Source of the DNA: Wenyingzhuangia gilva
GTDB lineage: Bacteria > Bacteroidota > Bacteroidia > Flavobacteriales > Flavobacteriaceae
DNA: 64,000 nt
NCBI RefSeq assembly: GCF_030519655.1
Contig: NZ_JAUMIT010000001.1
Coordinates: 930,001 to 994,000, forward strand
Direction: 5' to 3'
The translations under genes were made by a program, and so were the position numbers. A model generated the notes under the pieces. It had not been told where the DNA came from, ran no database searches, and worked only from the letters and a program-made list of their open reading frames with translations. Positions 1-9,071 of the stretch are shown one piece after another; the stretch's first letter is position 1, and each line of letters starts with the position of its first letter.

Positions 1-30
1 TATAATCTTTCTATCAAAATTAATGAAAAT

Positions 31-1071
31 TTATTTGGTTTTGTACTCTTCTAAGAAATTGTGTATCAGTTTAGGAACCGCAAAATCATCAATGTTTTTC
101 CATGCTGTTAATTCAAAATTTTCAATATGTTTTGTATTGATGATCCAAAAATGAGTGTGTAAATGCTGATGTGTTAATTTATGAATCCATGGTTCTGGGT
201 TGTATAGAGCGATGTCCATATTTTTAAACTCATGGTTTTTAAAAAAATCGTGCTTTAGCAGGGTTTCTTCATCAACAGGTTTGTTGGTTTCTATTAATGG
301 AAATTGATATAAATTTTTCCAAATTCCGTTTCCAGTTCTTTTTTCTATGACTGTTAAATCTCCATTGTCTATTACTATAAAATTAAAAAACTTGTTTTTA
401 ACTTTCAGCTTTTTTTCTTTTACGGGTAATGAACTGATTAAATTTTTAGCTTTTGCTATGCATCCATCAGCCAAAACGCATGTTTCACAAGTTGGGTTTT
501 GTGGTTTACAAACCATAGCACCAAAATCCATAATGGCTTGGTTGTATTCTTTTGGGTGGGCATTTTGAATTAGTTCTTGAGCTAGTTCTTTAAAATATTT
601 AATTCCTTTTGGGGAGTTGATAGGCATATCTATATTAAAGTATCTAGATAATACTCTGTAAACATTCCCATCTACCACCGCTGTTTTTTCGTTAAAACAA
701 ATAGAAGCAATGGCAGAAGCGGTGTAATCACCCACGCCTTTTAATTTTAATAACTCTTTATAAGTAGTTGGGAATTTTCCGTTGAGCTCATTACATATAT
801 ATTGAGCAGAAAAATGTAAGTTTCTAGCTCTAGAGTAATATCCTAATCCTTGCCAGTCTTTTAATACTTCATCTTCACTCGCATTTGCCAAGTCTTGAAC
901 TGTTGGATAATGCTCTGTAAAGACCTTGTAATAGTCCAAACCTTGCTGAATTCTGGTTTGTTGAAGGATAATTTCTGACAGCCAAATAAAATACGGATTA
1001 GAAGAATTTCGCCAAGGTAAATTTCTTTTATTATTTAAGTACCACATTTCCAGTATCTTATAAAATTCCAT
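31..1071 (-). CDS. mutY: A/G-specific adenine glycosylase MutY
   Basis: Base-excision repair enzyme that removes adenine mispaired with 8-oxoguanine. The 346-residue protein has the HhH-GPD fold: the EIILQQTR motif carries the catalytic Glu33, LKGVGDYTASA is the helix-hairpin-helix, and VDGNVYRV carries Asp134. The iron-sulfur cysteines C188, C195, C198 and C204 have the C-x6-C-x2-C-x5-C spacing of MutY. The C-terminal third is the NUDIX-like domain that reads 8-oxoG; its LTHQHLH stretch sits where the FSH loop is expected. Length is normal for the family. It is divergent from the HU-type gene, and a TAAGTTTG box lies 19 bp upstream of the ATG. Identification is firm. Confidence 0.96.
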   Translation of the reverse strand: MEFYKILEMWYLNNKRNLPWRNSSNPYFIWLSEIILQQTRIQQGLDYYKVFTEHYPTVQDLANASEDEVLKDWQGLGYYSRARNLHFSAQYICNELNGKFPTTYKELLKLKGVGDYTASAIASICFNEKTAVVDGNVYRVLSRYFNIDMPINSPKGIKYFKELAQELIQNAHPKEYNQAIMDFGAMVCKPQNPTCETCVLADGCIAKAKNLISSLPVKEKKLKVKNKFFNFIVIDNGDLTVIEKRTGNGIWKNLYQFPLIETNKPVDEETLLKHDFFKNHEFKNMDIALYNPEPWIHKLTHQHLHTHFWIINTKHIENFELTAWKNIDDFAVPKLIHNFLEEYKTK

Positions 1072-1090
1072 ATCTTTGTAGTTAGGATTG

Positions 1091-1098
1091 CAAACTTA
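1091..1098 (-). promoter_or_regulatory. -7 promoter box of mutY
   Basis: The minus strand reads TAAGTTTG, a full match to the Bacteroidota TAnnTTTG box, 19 bp before the mutY ATG. I found no clear TTTG -33 element. Confidence 0.55.
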
Positions 1099-1154
1099 CA
1101 TAAAACTTCTATTAAAAATTGATGGTTAATCTTTTTAGAATTAATTAATTATCA

Positions 1155-1162
1155 TATATTTG
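1155..1162 (+). promoter_or_regulatory. -7 promoter box of the HU-type gene
   Basis: TATATTTG matches TAnnTTTG exactly and lies 41 bp before the ATG at 1204, giving a leader of roughly 35 nt. It is placed in the divergent mutY/HU spacer. Confidence 0.7.
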
Positions 1163-1203
1163 CGTCCTCAATTTTTTTCTAGAAACAATAAATTTAATAA
1201 GAA

Positions 1204-1494
1204 ATGACGAAAGCAGATTTAGTTACGACAATTGCAGATAAATCAGGAATTGAAAAAGCTGATGTTTTGGCAACTGTTGAAGCGTTTATGGATGAAGTAA
1301 AGAATGCTTTAGAAAACGGAGACAATGTTTACTTAAGAGGTTTCGGAAGTTTTGTAATCAAAACCAGAGCTGAAAAAACAGGAAGAAACATTTCTAAAAA
1401 CACAACAATTAAAATTCCAGCACATAATATCCCAGCATTTAAACCTGCGAAGACATTTACTGAAGGAGTTAAAGCAAAAGTAGAAGTAAAGTAG
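1204..1494 (+). CDS. HU/IHF-family DNA-binding protein
   Basis: Nucleoid-associated protein that bends DNA as a dimer. The 96-residue sequence has the HU N-terminal helices (MTKADLVTTIADKSGIEKAD), the GFGSF core signature, and the GRNISKN...IPAHNIPAFKPAK stretch that forms the DNA-embracing beta arm and the last helix. Length matches HU and IHF subunits. It has its own promoter and is followed by the 29-residue basic gene and the terminator at 1636. HU and IHF-beta cannot be told apart by eye, so no gene symbol is given. Confidence 0.93.
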   Translation: MTKADLVTTIADKSGIEKADVLATVEAFMDEVKNALENGDNVYLRGFGSFVIKTRAEKTGRNISKNTTIKIPAHNIPAFKPAKTFTEGVKAKVEVK

Positions 1495-1557
1495 TAGCTT
1501 TACCAAAAAATAGATTATTAACAATCTCTAAATAAGGAGACTTTAAATTATAACATT

Positions 1558-1647
1558 ATGCCAAGCGGTAAAAAGAGAAAAAGAGCTAAGATCTCTACTC
1601 ACAAACGTAAGAAAAGATCAAGAGCTAACAGACATAAGAAAAAGTAA
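1558..1647 (+). CDS. 29-residue highly basic protein, ribosomal-protein-like
   Basis: A short frame starts MPSGKKRKRAKISTH and ends RHKKK before TAA. Lys, Arg and His make up well over half of its 29 residues. I recall near-identical short frames between the HU-type gene and RNase G in other Flavobacteriia, which supports a real gene. Its size and charge suggest an rRNA-binding protein of the bL36 or THX kind. Whether it is the bL38 protein reported from the Flavobacterium johnsoniae ribosome cannot be decided here. An AAGGAG at 1534-1539 is 18 nt upstream, too far for a normal Shine-Dalgarno role. The last codons lie inside the left arm of the terminator. Confidence 0.78.
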   Translation: MPSGKKRKRAKISTHKRKKRSRANRHKKK

Positions 1648-1676
1648 GTTTTTAAACTTACTTTTTCTTGTTTTTT
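1636..1676 (+). terminator. Rho-independent terminator after the HU/basic-protein unit
   Basis: Perfect 16-bp arms at 1636-1651 (AAGAAAAAGTAAGTTT) and 1654-1669 are followed by a T-run. The left arm begins inside the coding sequence of the 29-residue protein and contains its stop codon. Confidence 0.85.
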
Positions 1677-1788
1677 ATGGTTTCGTAAAAACCATTACAC
1701 GTTCATTGACATTAAGACAAACGTCTTAATTATCAATACACTTATTTTTAATCGTGTTGCGCAAGTAGCATACTAATACAAAATCAGG

Positions 1789-3318
1789 ATGAAATTAGAA
1801 TTAATAATTCGTTCGAATTCTTCTGATATAGATTTTGCATTACTTAGAGATGGTAGATTAATTGAGTTAAATAATGAATCTAACGATAATAAAATATCGG
1901 TAGGTGATATTTTTTTAGCCAAGGCAGGAAAAGTTTTAAAAGGTTTAAACGCCTCTTTTGTTGATGTTGGTTATTCTAAAGATGGTTTTTTACACTATCA
2001 TGATTTAGGAGCTCAGGTAAATTCTCTAAATAGTTTTTTAAAGAAAATAAGTACAGGTAATTACAAAGATTTTACGTTAAGCAAATTTCAATTTGAAAAA
2101 GATATTGACAAAGGAGGTAGTATTGACAAGGTTTTAAAGCCAAAGCAAAACATTCTTGTTCAAATTGTAAAAGAACCCATATCTACCAAAGGACCACGAA
2201 TTAGTTCTGAGTTGTCCATTGCAGGTAGATATTTAGTTTTAGTCCCGTTTTCTAACAGAGTTTCTGTTTCCCAAAAGATTGAAGATCCAAAGGAAAAAGA
2301 AAGATTAAAAAAATTGGCAAAAAGTATCAAACCCAAAGGGTTTGGACTAATTCTGCGCACAGTAGCACAAGGAAAAAAGGTTGCAGAATTAGACAAAGAT
2401 TTACAAAATTCACTTCAACGATGGGTTGATATGTGTAAGCGTATTCCAAATACAAATACACCAACCAAAGTTTTAAGTGAGTTAAACAGAGCATCTTCTA
2501 TTTTAAGAGATGTTTTGAATGATTCTTTTACAAGTATTGTTGTTGATGACCCAGAGTTAGCAACAGAAATACGAGATTACATTCAAGAAATAGATCCTAA
2601 AAAAGTCGGAATAGTTAAAGATTATGATGGCAATACTCCAATATTTGAAAAATACGGAATTGAAAGGCAAATAAAAGCTGCCTTTGGTGAAACTGTATCA
2701 ATGAGCAAAGGTGCTTACTTGGTTATTGAACATACCGAAGCATTACATGTTATTGATGTAAATAGTGGAAATAGATCTAACAAAGCCAATTCACAACAAG
2801 ACACAGCGCTTGAAGTCAACTTAATTGCAGCAACAGAAATTGCACGTCAGCTAAGATTAAGAGACATGGGTGGAATTATAGTTATCGATTTTATTGATAT
2901 GAATAGCAATGAAAACAGACAGCAACTATTTGAACATCTTAAAAATGAAATGGCAACAGACAGAACCAAACACAAAATTTTACCTCCAAGTAAGTTTGGT
3001 TTAGTGCAAATTACTCGTCAACGTGTTCGTCCAGAAACGAATATTAAAACACGAGAACCCAATCCGAATCAGAACGGAGAGGTAGAGGCACCTATAGTGC
3101 TGGTTAGTAAGATTGATGTAGAACTAAGAAAAATCTTATCAACTAATAAACGTAACGAAAAAATCTTTTTACATGTACATCCTTTTGTAGCTGCATACTT
3201 AAAAAGAAGATTAAACTCTCAACAGAGAGTTTGGTTTGCAGAGCACAAAAAATGGATTCGTATTATTCCAAGAGATGCTTATATGTATTTACAATATAAG
3301 TTTTCTTTTAAAAAGTAA
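1789..3318 (+). CDS. rng: Ribonuclease E/G family endoribonuclease (RNase G type)
   Basis: Single-strand endoribonuclease of rRNA maturation and mRNA decay. The 509-residue protein starts with an S1-like domain (about residues 35-130). The catalytic DNase I-like part holds the two magnesium-binding aspartates, D323 in HVIDVNSGNR and D367 in VIDFIDM; the 44-residue gap fits D303 and D346 of E. coli RNase E. FGLVQITRQRVRPE follows as in the family, but the CPxCxG zinc-link does not: that position reads TNIKTREPNPNQNGE, with no cysteine. There is no RNase E-like scaffold tail. The gene has its own 140-bp leader region and ends at a shared convergent terminator. Confidence 0.93.
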   Translation: MKLELIIRSNSSDIDFALLRDGRLIELNNESNDNKISVGDIFLAKAGKVLKGLNASFVDVGYSKDGFLHYHDLGAQVNSLNSFLKKISTGNYKDFTLSKFQFEKDIDKGGSIDKVLKPKQNILVQIVKEPISTKGPRISSELSIAGRYLVLVPFSNRVSVSQKIEDPKEKERLKKLAKSIKPKGFGLILRTVAQGKKVAELDKDLQNSLQRWVDMCKRIPNTNTPTKVLSELNRASSILRDVLNDSFTSIVVDDPELATEIRDYIQEIDPKKVGIVKDYDGNTPIFEKYGIERQIKAAFGETVSMSKGAYLVIEHTEALHVIDVNSGNRSNKANSQQDTALEVNLIAATEIARQLRLRDMGGIIVIDFIDMNSNENRQQLFEHLKNEMATDRTKHKILPPSKFGLVQITRQRVRPETNIKTREPNPNQNGEVEAPIVLVSKIDVELRKILSTNKRNEKIFLHVHPFVAAYLKRRLNSQQRVWFAEHKKWIRIIPRDAYMYLQYKFSFKK

Positions 3319-3330
3319 AATCATATCACA

Positions 3331-3364
3331 AAACCCCATCAAATTAATTTGATGGGGTTTTTTT
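3331..3364. terminator. Bidirectional terminator between RNase G and patatin genes
   Basis: A 30-bp perfect palindrome, arms AAACCCCATCAAATT and its complement, is followed by TTTT on the plus strand and has A/T-rich ends on both sides. It lies between convergent genes and can serve both. Confidence 0.9.
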
Positions 3365-3389
3365 GTTTTATATAAGTGTTGAATTTGTG

Positions 3390-5612
3390 TTAAAACCAAA
3401 ATCCAACACTTATATAAATAGCATCATTTCTGTTTTCTGGAGACCATGCATATCTAATATCAATAGGTCCTAAAATACTATCGGCACTATAGCCAATAGA
3501 ATATCCTGTTTTGGCATTTTTAAAGAAAGGTTCGTGCTTTAAAAAATCGATGACATCGTCTGTAACAATTGCGTAATTAGCATAAAAATCAACATAATTT
3601 TTTTTGTAAAAACGATAACGAATAGAGGCTGCTCCTTTTATGTATGAGTTTCCAATAAGTTCAGAAAATGTATATCCGTGGAAAGGAACATAATTGTTGA
3701 TGAAATTGTTTCCATAACCACCAATTCCGTAGTTTAAATTCTCTTGATTGTCATTTGTAATAGAAATTCCACTATCTGCTTGAAGAAATAATGAAACGGT
3801 GTTAGAAATGGTTTTAATTCCTTCTAGTAAAATTCTTGCCTGAGAAATGGGAGCAAAATTTTCATTATAATCACTAGAAGATAGATAAGTCCTAAAGGTT
3901 GATTTTATTAAATATCCATTGTTAGGAAAGCTTTTTTTATCATAAGTATCAAGCTCTGCTTTTGCTAAAAAATTAAAGTAATGAGACTTGTCAAAATAGG
4001 TTCTATCATCGTTAGGATCTCTTATAAAAGTACGAGTATAGGTGCGTATAAATTGATGTTCTAACCCTAAAGAAATGGCGAATCTATTCCTAAAATTAAT
4101 TTGAGAGTATAGATAGTTAAATACATTACTAAATTCATAATCGATGCTAGTGCTATTGTCACCTTCAAAGTTCATGTTGGTTTCTAACTGATTAAAGATA
4201 GAATTAAAACCATAGCTTAAAAATTGTCCGTTATCAACAAAATAATTCAACTCAGCTCTAATATTATCACCAAAAGCAAGATCTAAAGACAAAAGATCGT
4301 TTCTTAAAAAAAGGTGTTTGTCAGTCACATTTATAAGACCAGAAAGTTTATAAGTGGTGTCATAATGTGCACCAACTCTTAAATATAAAGACTGAGGGTT
4401 TTCATCAATTTTAAAATTTAAATCAACAATGCTGTCTTGTTTATCAAAAGAATAACGGATGCTATTAAAGTTTTTTGTTTGGGTTAAATAATTAATCCTA
4501 TTGCTTAATTCTACATTTGATATTTTTTCGTTTGGTTTAATGTTTAATTTTCCTCTAAGATATCTTCGGGTATAATTATCAGCACCGCTTATATTTATTT
4601 GGTTAATAGTGTATTTTCTTCTATCTGTTTTTAATGCTATTTTTGTTTCAGTAGGTAAGTTTTGTCGTTTGGCTAATTTTTTAAAGACGTCAATAAACTT
4701 ATTTCCTGCTTTCTCTCCTTCTATAATAATTTGTTTCGTTTTATCAAAATCTACCATTCCATAACTAAATACGTCTGGATGGATGTATATATCAATATCA
4801 TCTGTTTTGTTATGCTCCTCTCCGTATAATTGATAGTTAATAATTTGGTCAATTACTTTCAGGGCAGAATCAATGTTTTCTGGTTTTTGTAATACTCCTT
4901 GTACATCAACTCCAATAATAATATCTACACCTTTTTTTTTCATGACATCAATAGGAAAATTATCAGCAATTCCACCATCAATAACTGTTGTTATAGAGTC
5001 TAATTTGTTGGGTGATAATAGAGTGGGCAATGAAGCACTAGATCTAATAGCTTCAGGCAATGATCCGCTATTGATTTCAATTCCTTTTCCATTTTCTATA
5101 TTGGTTGTCATACAAAAGAATGGAATAGGTAGTTTAGAAAAATCGTTAATGTGAGCTACAGGATAGTATAGCTCGCTTAATTTATTATAAGTACTTTGTC
5201 CCTTAGATAAGGCTAAAGGTAGTCCTACTTTTCCATTTTTTATAGGAAGGTTAAGTAGGTATTTTTCACCGTGTTTTTTATCAAAAAATGAAGCATATTT
5301 TCTGTCAATTTTATCGCTTAGCATTTCCATAAAATCAATAGAAGTAATAATAGAGTCTATTTGGTTTGCGGTATAGCCAGTTGCATATAAGGCACCAACG
5401 GCAGCTCCCATACTAGTCCCTCCAATATAGTCTATTTTTAAGCCAGCTTTTTCAATCGCTTTTAGCACACCAATATGAGCAAACCCTTTAGCACCACCAC
5501 CACTTAACACCAAACCAATTTTAGGTCTGGTATAAATAGAGTCAATTTTTAGTTCTTGACTATGGGAGAACTGACAAATAAGGATAAAAAGAAGCAGTAA
5601 TTTTACTTTCAT
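3390..5612 (-). CDS. Patatin-like phospholipase fused to POTRA and outer-membrane barrel
   Basis: The 740-residue protein has a signal peptide (1-19, ending SHSQ). The patatin domain has the oxyanion loop SGGGAKG (38-43), the nucleophile Ser67 in GTSMG, and the dyad Asp212 in DGGIADNFP, so lipid acyl hydrolase activity is expected. A POTRA-like segment follows (about 330-400, RKYTINQINISGADNYTRRYL), then a beta-barrel of the surface-antigen/Omp85 kind ending in ...YISVGFWF with a terminal Phe. This order matches PlpD-type (type Vd) proteins, in which the barrel exports or displays the lipase. The gene follows uvrC by 12 bp and probably shares its transcript. The lipid substrate is unknown. 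Confidence 0.9.
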   Translation of the reverse strand: MKVKLLLLFILICQFSHSQELKIDSIYTRPKIGLVLSGGGAKGFAHIGVLKAIEKAGLKIDYIGGTSMGAAVGALYATGYTANQIDSIITSIDFMEMLSDKIDRKYASFFDKKHGEKYLLNLPIKNGKVGLPLALSKGQSTYNKLSELYYPVAHINDFSKLPIPFFCMTTNIENGKGIEINSGSLPEAIRSSASLPTLLSPNKLDSITTVIDGGIADNFPIDVMKKKGVDIIIGVDVQGVLQKPENIDSALKVIDQIINYQLYGEEHNKTDDIDIYIHPDVFSYGMVDFDKTKQIIIEGEKAGNKFIDVFKKLAKRQNLPTETKIALKTDRRKYTINQINISGADNYTRRYLRGKLNIKPNEKISNVELSNRINYLTQTKNFNSIRYSFDKQDSIVDLNFKIDENPQSLYLRVGAHYDTTYKLSGLINVTDKHLFLRNDLLSLDLAFGDNIRAELNYFVDNGQFLSYGFNSIFNQLETNMNFEGDNSTSIDYEFSNVFNYLYSQINFRNRFAISLGLEHQFIRTYTRTFIRDPNDDRTYFDKSHYFNFLAKAELDTYDKKSFPNNGYLIKSTFRTYLSSSDYNENFAPISQARILLEGIKTISNTVSLFLQADSGISITNDNQENLNYGIGGYGNNFINNYVPFHGYTFSELIGNSYIKGAASIRYRFYKKNYVDFYANYAIVTDDVIDFLKHEPFFKNAKTGYSIGYSADSILGPIDIRYAWSPENRNDAIYISVGFWF

Positions 5613-5624
5613 AATAGGATAAAG

Positions 5625-7418
5625 TTACTCTTTTTTATGATAGAAATTATATAATTTTTTGGCCCTAGAATTGCCTAAAACACTACTTAATTGCTCTATT
5701 GTTGCTGATTTTATTCTTTTTACAGATTTGAAGTATTGTAATAAACTTTCTACACTTTGTTTTCCAATTCCTGGAATGGTTTCTAGTTCCGAATTTAAAG
5801 CAGTATTGCTACGTCTGTTTCGGTGATGTGTAATTCCAAACCTATGCGCTTCGTTTCTTAGCTGTTGTAAAATTTTAAGCGTTTCCGATTTTTTATCTAA
5901 ATACAAGGGAATAGGATCTTCAGGAAAAAACAATTCTTCTAATCTTTTGGCAATACCAATAATGGCAATTTTATGTCTTAGTCCTAAAAGATCTAAACTT
6001 TTTAAAGCAGAGGACAATTGCCCTTTTCCACCATCAATTAAAATTAATTGAGGCAATGGCTGATCTTCGTCTAACAATCTTTTATAACGTCTGTAAACAG
6101 CTTCTTCCATCGAGGCAAAATCATCAGGACCTACAACGGTTTGAATGTTAAAATGTCTGTAATCTTTTTTACTTGGTTTTCCATCTTTAAAAACCACACA
6201 AGCCGCTACAGGATTGGTTCCTTGTATGTTGGAGTTGTCAAAACATTCAATATGTCTTGGCTCTGCACTTAAACGTAAATCCGTTTTCATTTGAGCCATA
6301 ATTCTTTTGGTATGGCGTTCCGGATCTACAATTTGGACTTGTTTAAATTGTTCTTGTCTGTAATATTTTGCATTTCGTAAAGAAAGCTCTACCACACGTA
6401 ATTTATCTCCTTGTTTAGGAACTGTTACTTTTATGTGTTCTCCAACATTTACGCTAAAGGGAACTAAAATTTCAGGACTGATAGAATTAAATCTTTCTCT
6501 TAATTCTACAATTGATAGTTCTAATAATTCTTTATCGCTTTCGTTTAATTTTTTCTTAATTTCTATGGTGTGTGATTGAATAATAGACCCATTAGAAATT
6601 TTAAAGAAATTTACATAACCTGCCGTTTCATCAGATAAAATAGAAAAAACATCTACATTGTTAATGGTTGGACTGATAATGGTTGATTTTGATTGGTAGT
6701 TAGCCAATAAATCCATTTTTTCTTTAATTTTTTGTGCTTCCTCAAACTCCATTTTATTAGCAAATTCATGCATCATGTTTTCAAAAGCGATGATAGAATC
6801 TTTAAAGTTTCCTTTAATGATGTTTCTAATAGCGGTAATTTGTGTGTTGTATGCCGTTTCAGTTTGTAAACCTTCGCAAGGACCTTTGCATTTTTTTATG
6901 TGGTAATCTAAACAAACTTTAAACTTTCCTGTACTGATGTTTTCAGCACTTAAATCAAACATACAACTACGGATTTGATAGAGTTCCTTAATCAAATCCA
7001 ACAAAGCATAAGCGGTTTTTACATTGGTGTATGGACCAAAATATTCCGATCCATCTTTGATCATTTTTCTAGTGACAAAAATTCTAGGAAAACGTTCTTT
7101 TTTTATGCAAATCCAAGGATATGTTTTGTCGTCTTTTAACAAAACATTGTATTTGGGTTTGTATTTTTTGATGAGGTTGTTTTCCAGTAAAAGTGCATCA
7201 GTTTCCGTAGCCACCACAATGTGTTTGATGTCTACAATTTTAGAAACTAAAATTCTGGTTTTGGCATCATCGTGGGTTTTGGTAAAATAACTACTAACTC
7301 GTTTTTTTAAGTTGATGGCTTTTCCTACATAAATAATAGTTCCCTCCTGGTTAAAGTATTGATATACTCCAGGAGTAGAGGGTAAAACGGCTATTTTAAG
7401 TTTTAAATCGTCAATCAC
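5625..7418 (-). CDS. uvrC: Excinuclease ABC subunit C
   Basis: Makes both incisions in nucleotide excision repair with UvrA and UvrB. The 597-residue protein has the GIY-YIG nuclease at the N-terminus (LPSTPGVYQYF...IIYVGKAINLKKRV), the UVR motif that binds UvrB (about 205-238, FEEAQKIKEKM), the RNase H-like C-terminal nuclease (IECFDNSNIQG and LILIDGGKGQL), and a final tandem helix-hairpin-helix (LETIPGIGKQSV). The start codon is GTG, since the plus strand reads CAC at 7416-7418. A TAATTTTG promoter box ends only 4 nt upstream, so the mRNA may be leaderless. The patatin gene follows in the same direction. Confidence 0.96.
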   Translation of the reverse strand: MIDDLKLKIAVLPSTPGVYQYFNQEGTIIYVGKAINLKKRVSSYFTKTHDDAKTRILVSKIVDIKHIVVATETDALLLENNLIKKYKPKYNVLLKDDKTYPWICIKKERFPRIFVTRKMIKDGSEYFGPYTNVKTAYALLDLIKELYQIRSCMFDLSAENISTGKFKVCLDYHIKKCKGPCEGLQTETAYNTQITAIRNIIKGNFKDSIIAFENMMHEFANKMEFEEAQKIKEKMDLLANYQSKSTIISPTINNVDVFSILSDETAGYVNFFKISNGSIIQSHTIEIKKKLNESDKELLELSIVELRERFNSISPEILVPFSVNVGEHIKVTVPKQGDKLRVVELSLRNAKYYRQEQFKQVQIVDPERHTKRIMAQMKTDLRLSAEPRHIECFDNSNIQGTNPVAACVVFKDGKPSKKDYRHFNIQTVVGPDDFASMEEAVYRRYKRLLDEDQPLPQLILIDGGKGQLSSALKSLDLLGLRHKIAIIGIAKRLEELFFPEDPIPLYLDKKSETLKILQQLRNEAHRFGITHHRNRRSNTALNSELETIPGIGKQSVESLLQYFKSVKRIKSATIEQLSSVLGNSRAKKLYNFYHKKE

Positions 7419-7422
7419 AATA

Positions 7423-7430
7423 CAAAATTA
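7423..7430 (-). promoter_or_regulatory. -7 promoter box of uvrC
   Basis: The minus strand reads TAATTTTG, a full match to TAnnTTTG. Only 4 nt separate it from the GTG start, which predicts transcription starting at or next to the start codon. Confidence 0.6.
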
Positions 7431-7573
7431 CTGAATAATGTTGAGTAGTAGAGGTGTTTTTAAGAGTTTAGAAATTCGAAATTTTTCAGTCGTTTAATGT
7501 CTATTCGTGATTTTTGAACTAGTTTACTATTTTAAATTCTTTACTGCACATTGTAAATTGTGAATTGAAAAAG

Positions 7574-7581
7574 TATCTTTG
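7574..7581 (+). promoter_or_regulatory. -7 promoter box of tyrS
   Basis: TATCTTTG matches TAnnTTTG. It lies inside the longest open frame but 16 bp upstream of the ATG at 7598, and so decides in favour of that later start. Confidence 0.7.
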
Positions 7582-7597
7582 CTCAAAATTTTTAAAA

Positions 7598-8896
7598 ATG
7601 GCTTACAACTTTGTAGAAGAATTGAAATGGAGAGGAATGATGCACGACATCATGCCAGGAACTGAAGAACAATTAGCAGAAGAAGTTACTGCAGGATATA
7701 TTGGTTTTGATCCAACGGCAGATTCTTTACACATAGGAAGTTTAATTCCGATTATTGTATTGATGCATTTTCAAAAAGCAGGGCATAAACCAATTGCTTT
7801 AATTGGAGGTGCTACAGGAATGATTGGAGATCCATCTGGAAAATCTGCAGAACGTAATTTGTTAGACGAAGAAACGTTGGCAAAAAATGTAGCAGGAGTA
7901 AAAGGTCAGTTAGAAAGATTTTTAGATTTTAATTCTGATGCAGAAAATGCAGCAGAATTGGTGAACAATTACGATTGGATGAAAGAATTTTCTTTGATTG
8001 ATTTTGTTCGTGATATTGGAAAGCACTTAACGGTGAACTACATGATGGCCAAAGAATCTGTAAAAAAACGTATTACAGGTGAAGAGGGTGCGGATGGAAT
8101 GAGTTTTACAGAGTTTACGTATCAATTATTTCAAGGATACGACTTTTTGCATTTATACCAAAACAAAAATTGTAAATTGCAAATGGGAGGTTCTGACCAA
8201 TGGGGAAATATTACCACAGGTACAGAATTGGTAAGACGTAAAGCACAAGGAAAAGCCTATGGAATGACTTGTCCGTTAATTACCAAAGCAGATGGGACTA
8301 AGTTTGGAAAATCTGAAGGAGGAAATATTTGGTTAGATAAAAACAGAACATCGGCGTATAAATTTTACCAATATTGGTTAAACTCTTCTGATGAAGATTC
8401 TGAGAATTTTATTAAAAAGTTTACCTTCTTAACCAAAGAAGAGATTGAAACATTGATTGCTGAGCATAACGAAGCTCCACATTTACGTTTGTTACAAAAA
8501 AGATTGGCTGAGGAAGTAACTGTAATGGTACATTCTCAAGAAGATTTAGACAATGCAGTAAAAGCATCTTCTATATTGTTTGGAAATTCTACAGCAAGTG
8601 ATTTAAAATCTTTAGATGAACAAACCTTTTTAGATGTGTTCGATGGAGTACCACAAGCGGAATTAAGTAAAGACGAGTTAACAGAAGGGTTGGATATGAT
8701 TGGAGCTTTGGCTGCAAAAACCAACTTTTTAGGGTCTAATTCTGATGCAAGACGTGCTTTAAAAGAAAATGCAATTTCTGTAAACAAAGAAAAAGTTAAA
8801 GAAGATTATAAAATTACAGAGGCAGATTTAATTGCCAATAAATATGTATTGTTACAAAGAGGTAAAAAGAATTACTACTTGGTAAACTTTGTATAA
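7598..8896 (+). CDS. tyrS: Tyrosyl-tRNA synthetase
   Basis: Class I aminoacyl-tRNA synthetase that charges tRNA-Tyr. From the ATG at 7598 it has 432 residues, close to the family norm. The ATP-binding HIGH-type motif is HIG at 45-47, the KMSKS-type loop is KFGKS at 235-239, and the C-terminal S4-like RNA-binding domain ([20 protein letters not shown]) is present. A longer frame begins at 7565, but its extra 11 residues would be read through the promoter box at 7574-7581 and resemble no TyrRS N-terminus, so the internal ATG is chosen. A strong terminator follows. Confidence 0.96.
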   Translation: MAYNFVEELKWRGMMHDIMPGTEEQLAEEVTAGYIGFDPTADSLHIGSLIPIIVLMHFQKAGHKPIALIGGATGMIGDPSGKSAERNLLDEETLAKNVAGVKGQLERFLDFNSDAENAAELVNNYDWMKEFSLIDFVRDIGKHLTVNYMMAKESVKKRITGEEGADGMSFTEFTYQLFQGYDFLHLYQNKNCKLQMGGSDQWGNITTGTELVRRKAQGKAYGMTCPLITKADGTKFGKSEGGNIWLDKNRTSAYKFYQYWLNSSDEDSENFIKKFTFLTKEEIETLIAEHNEAPHLRLLQKRLAEEVTVMVHSQEDLDNAVKASSILFGNSTASDLKSLDEQTFLDVFDGVPQAELSKDELTEGLDMIGALAAKTNFLGSNSDARRALKENAISVNKEKVKEDYKITEADLIANKYVLLQRGKKNYYLVNFV

Positions 8897-8914
8897 ATAA
8901 CGATAAAGAAGATT

Positions 8915-8954
8915 AAAAAAGCCCTTTCACAAATTTGTGAAAGGGCTTTTTTGT
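8915..8954 (+). terminator. Terminator of tyrS
   Basis: Perfect 19-bp arms at 8915-8933 and 8934-8952 with core GCCCTTTCACAAA end in a run of six T. The hairpin lies 19 bp after the stop codon. Confidence 0.92.
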
Positions 8955-9071
8955 TATGATAAATTTGGCTTTTATAGATGTAAACACTTCCTTGGTCGAA
9001 TAAAACATGAGCCATAGGTCTTGTTTGTTAAATTTGAGTAGATACTTTAATCATTTAAAAGTTACAATCAC

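Noticed and set aside
1071-1078. TATCTTTG on the plus strand at the start of mutY, a possible second promoter for the HU-type gene
   Set aside because: It lies 126 bp from the HU start with a better-placed box at 1155-1162, and it covers the first base of mutY on the other strand.
1534-1539. AAGGAG as a Shine-Dalgarno site of the 29-residue gene
   Set aside because: It is 18 nt from the ATG, beyond working distance, and Bacteroidota genes rarely use such sites.
7565-7597. N-terminal extension of tyrosyl-tRNA synthetase
   Set aside because: The promoter box lies inside it and the extra residues do not resemble the family.
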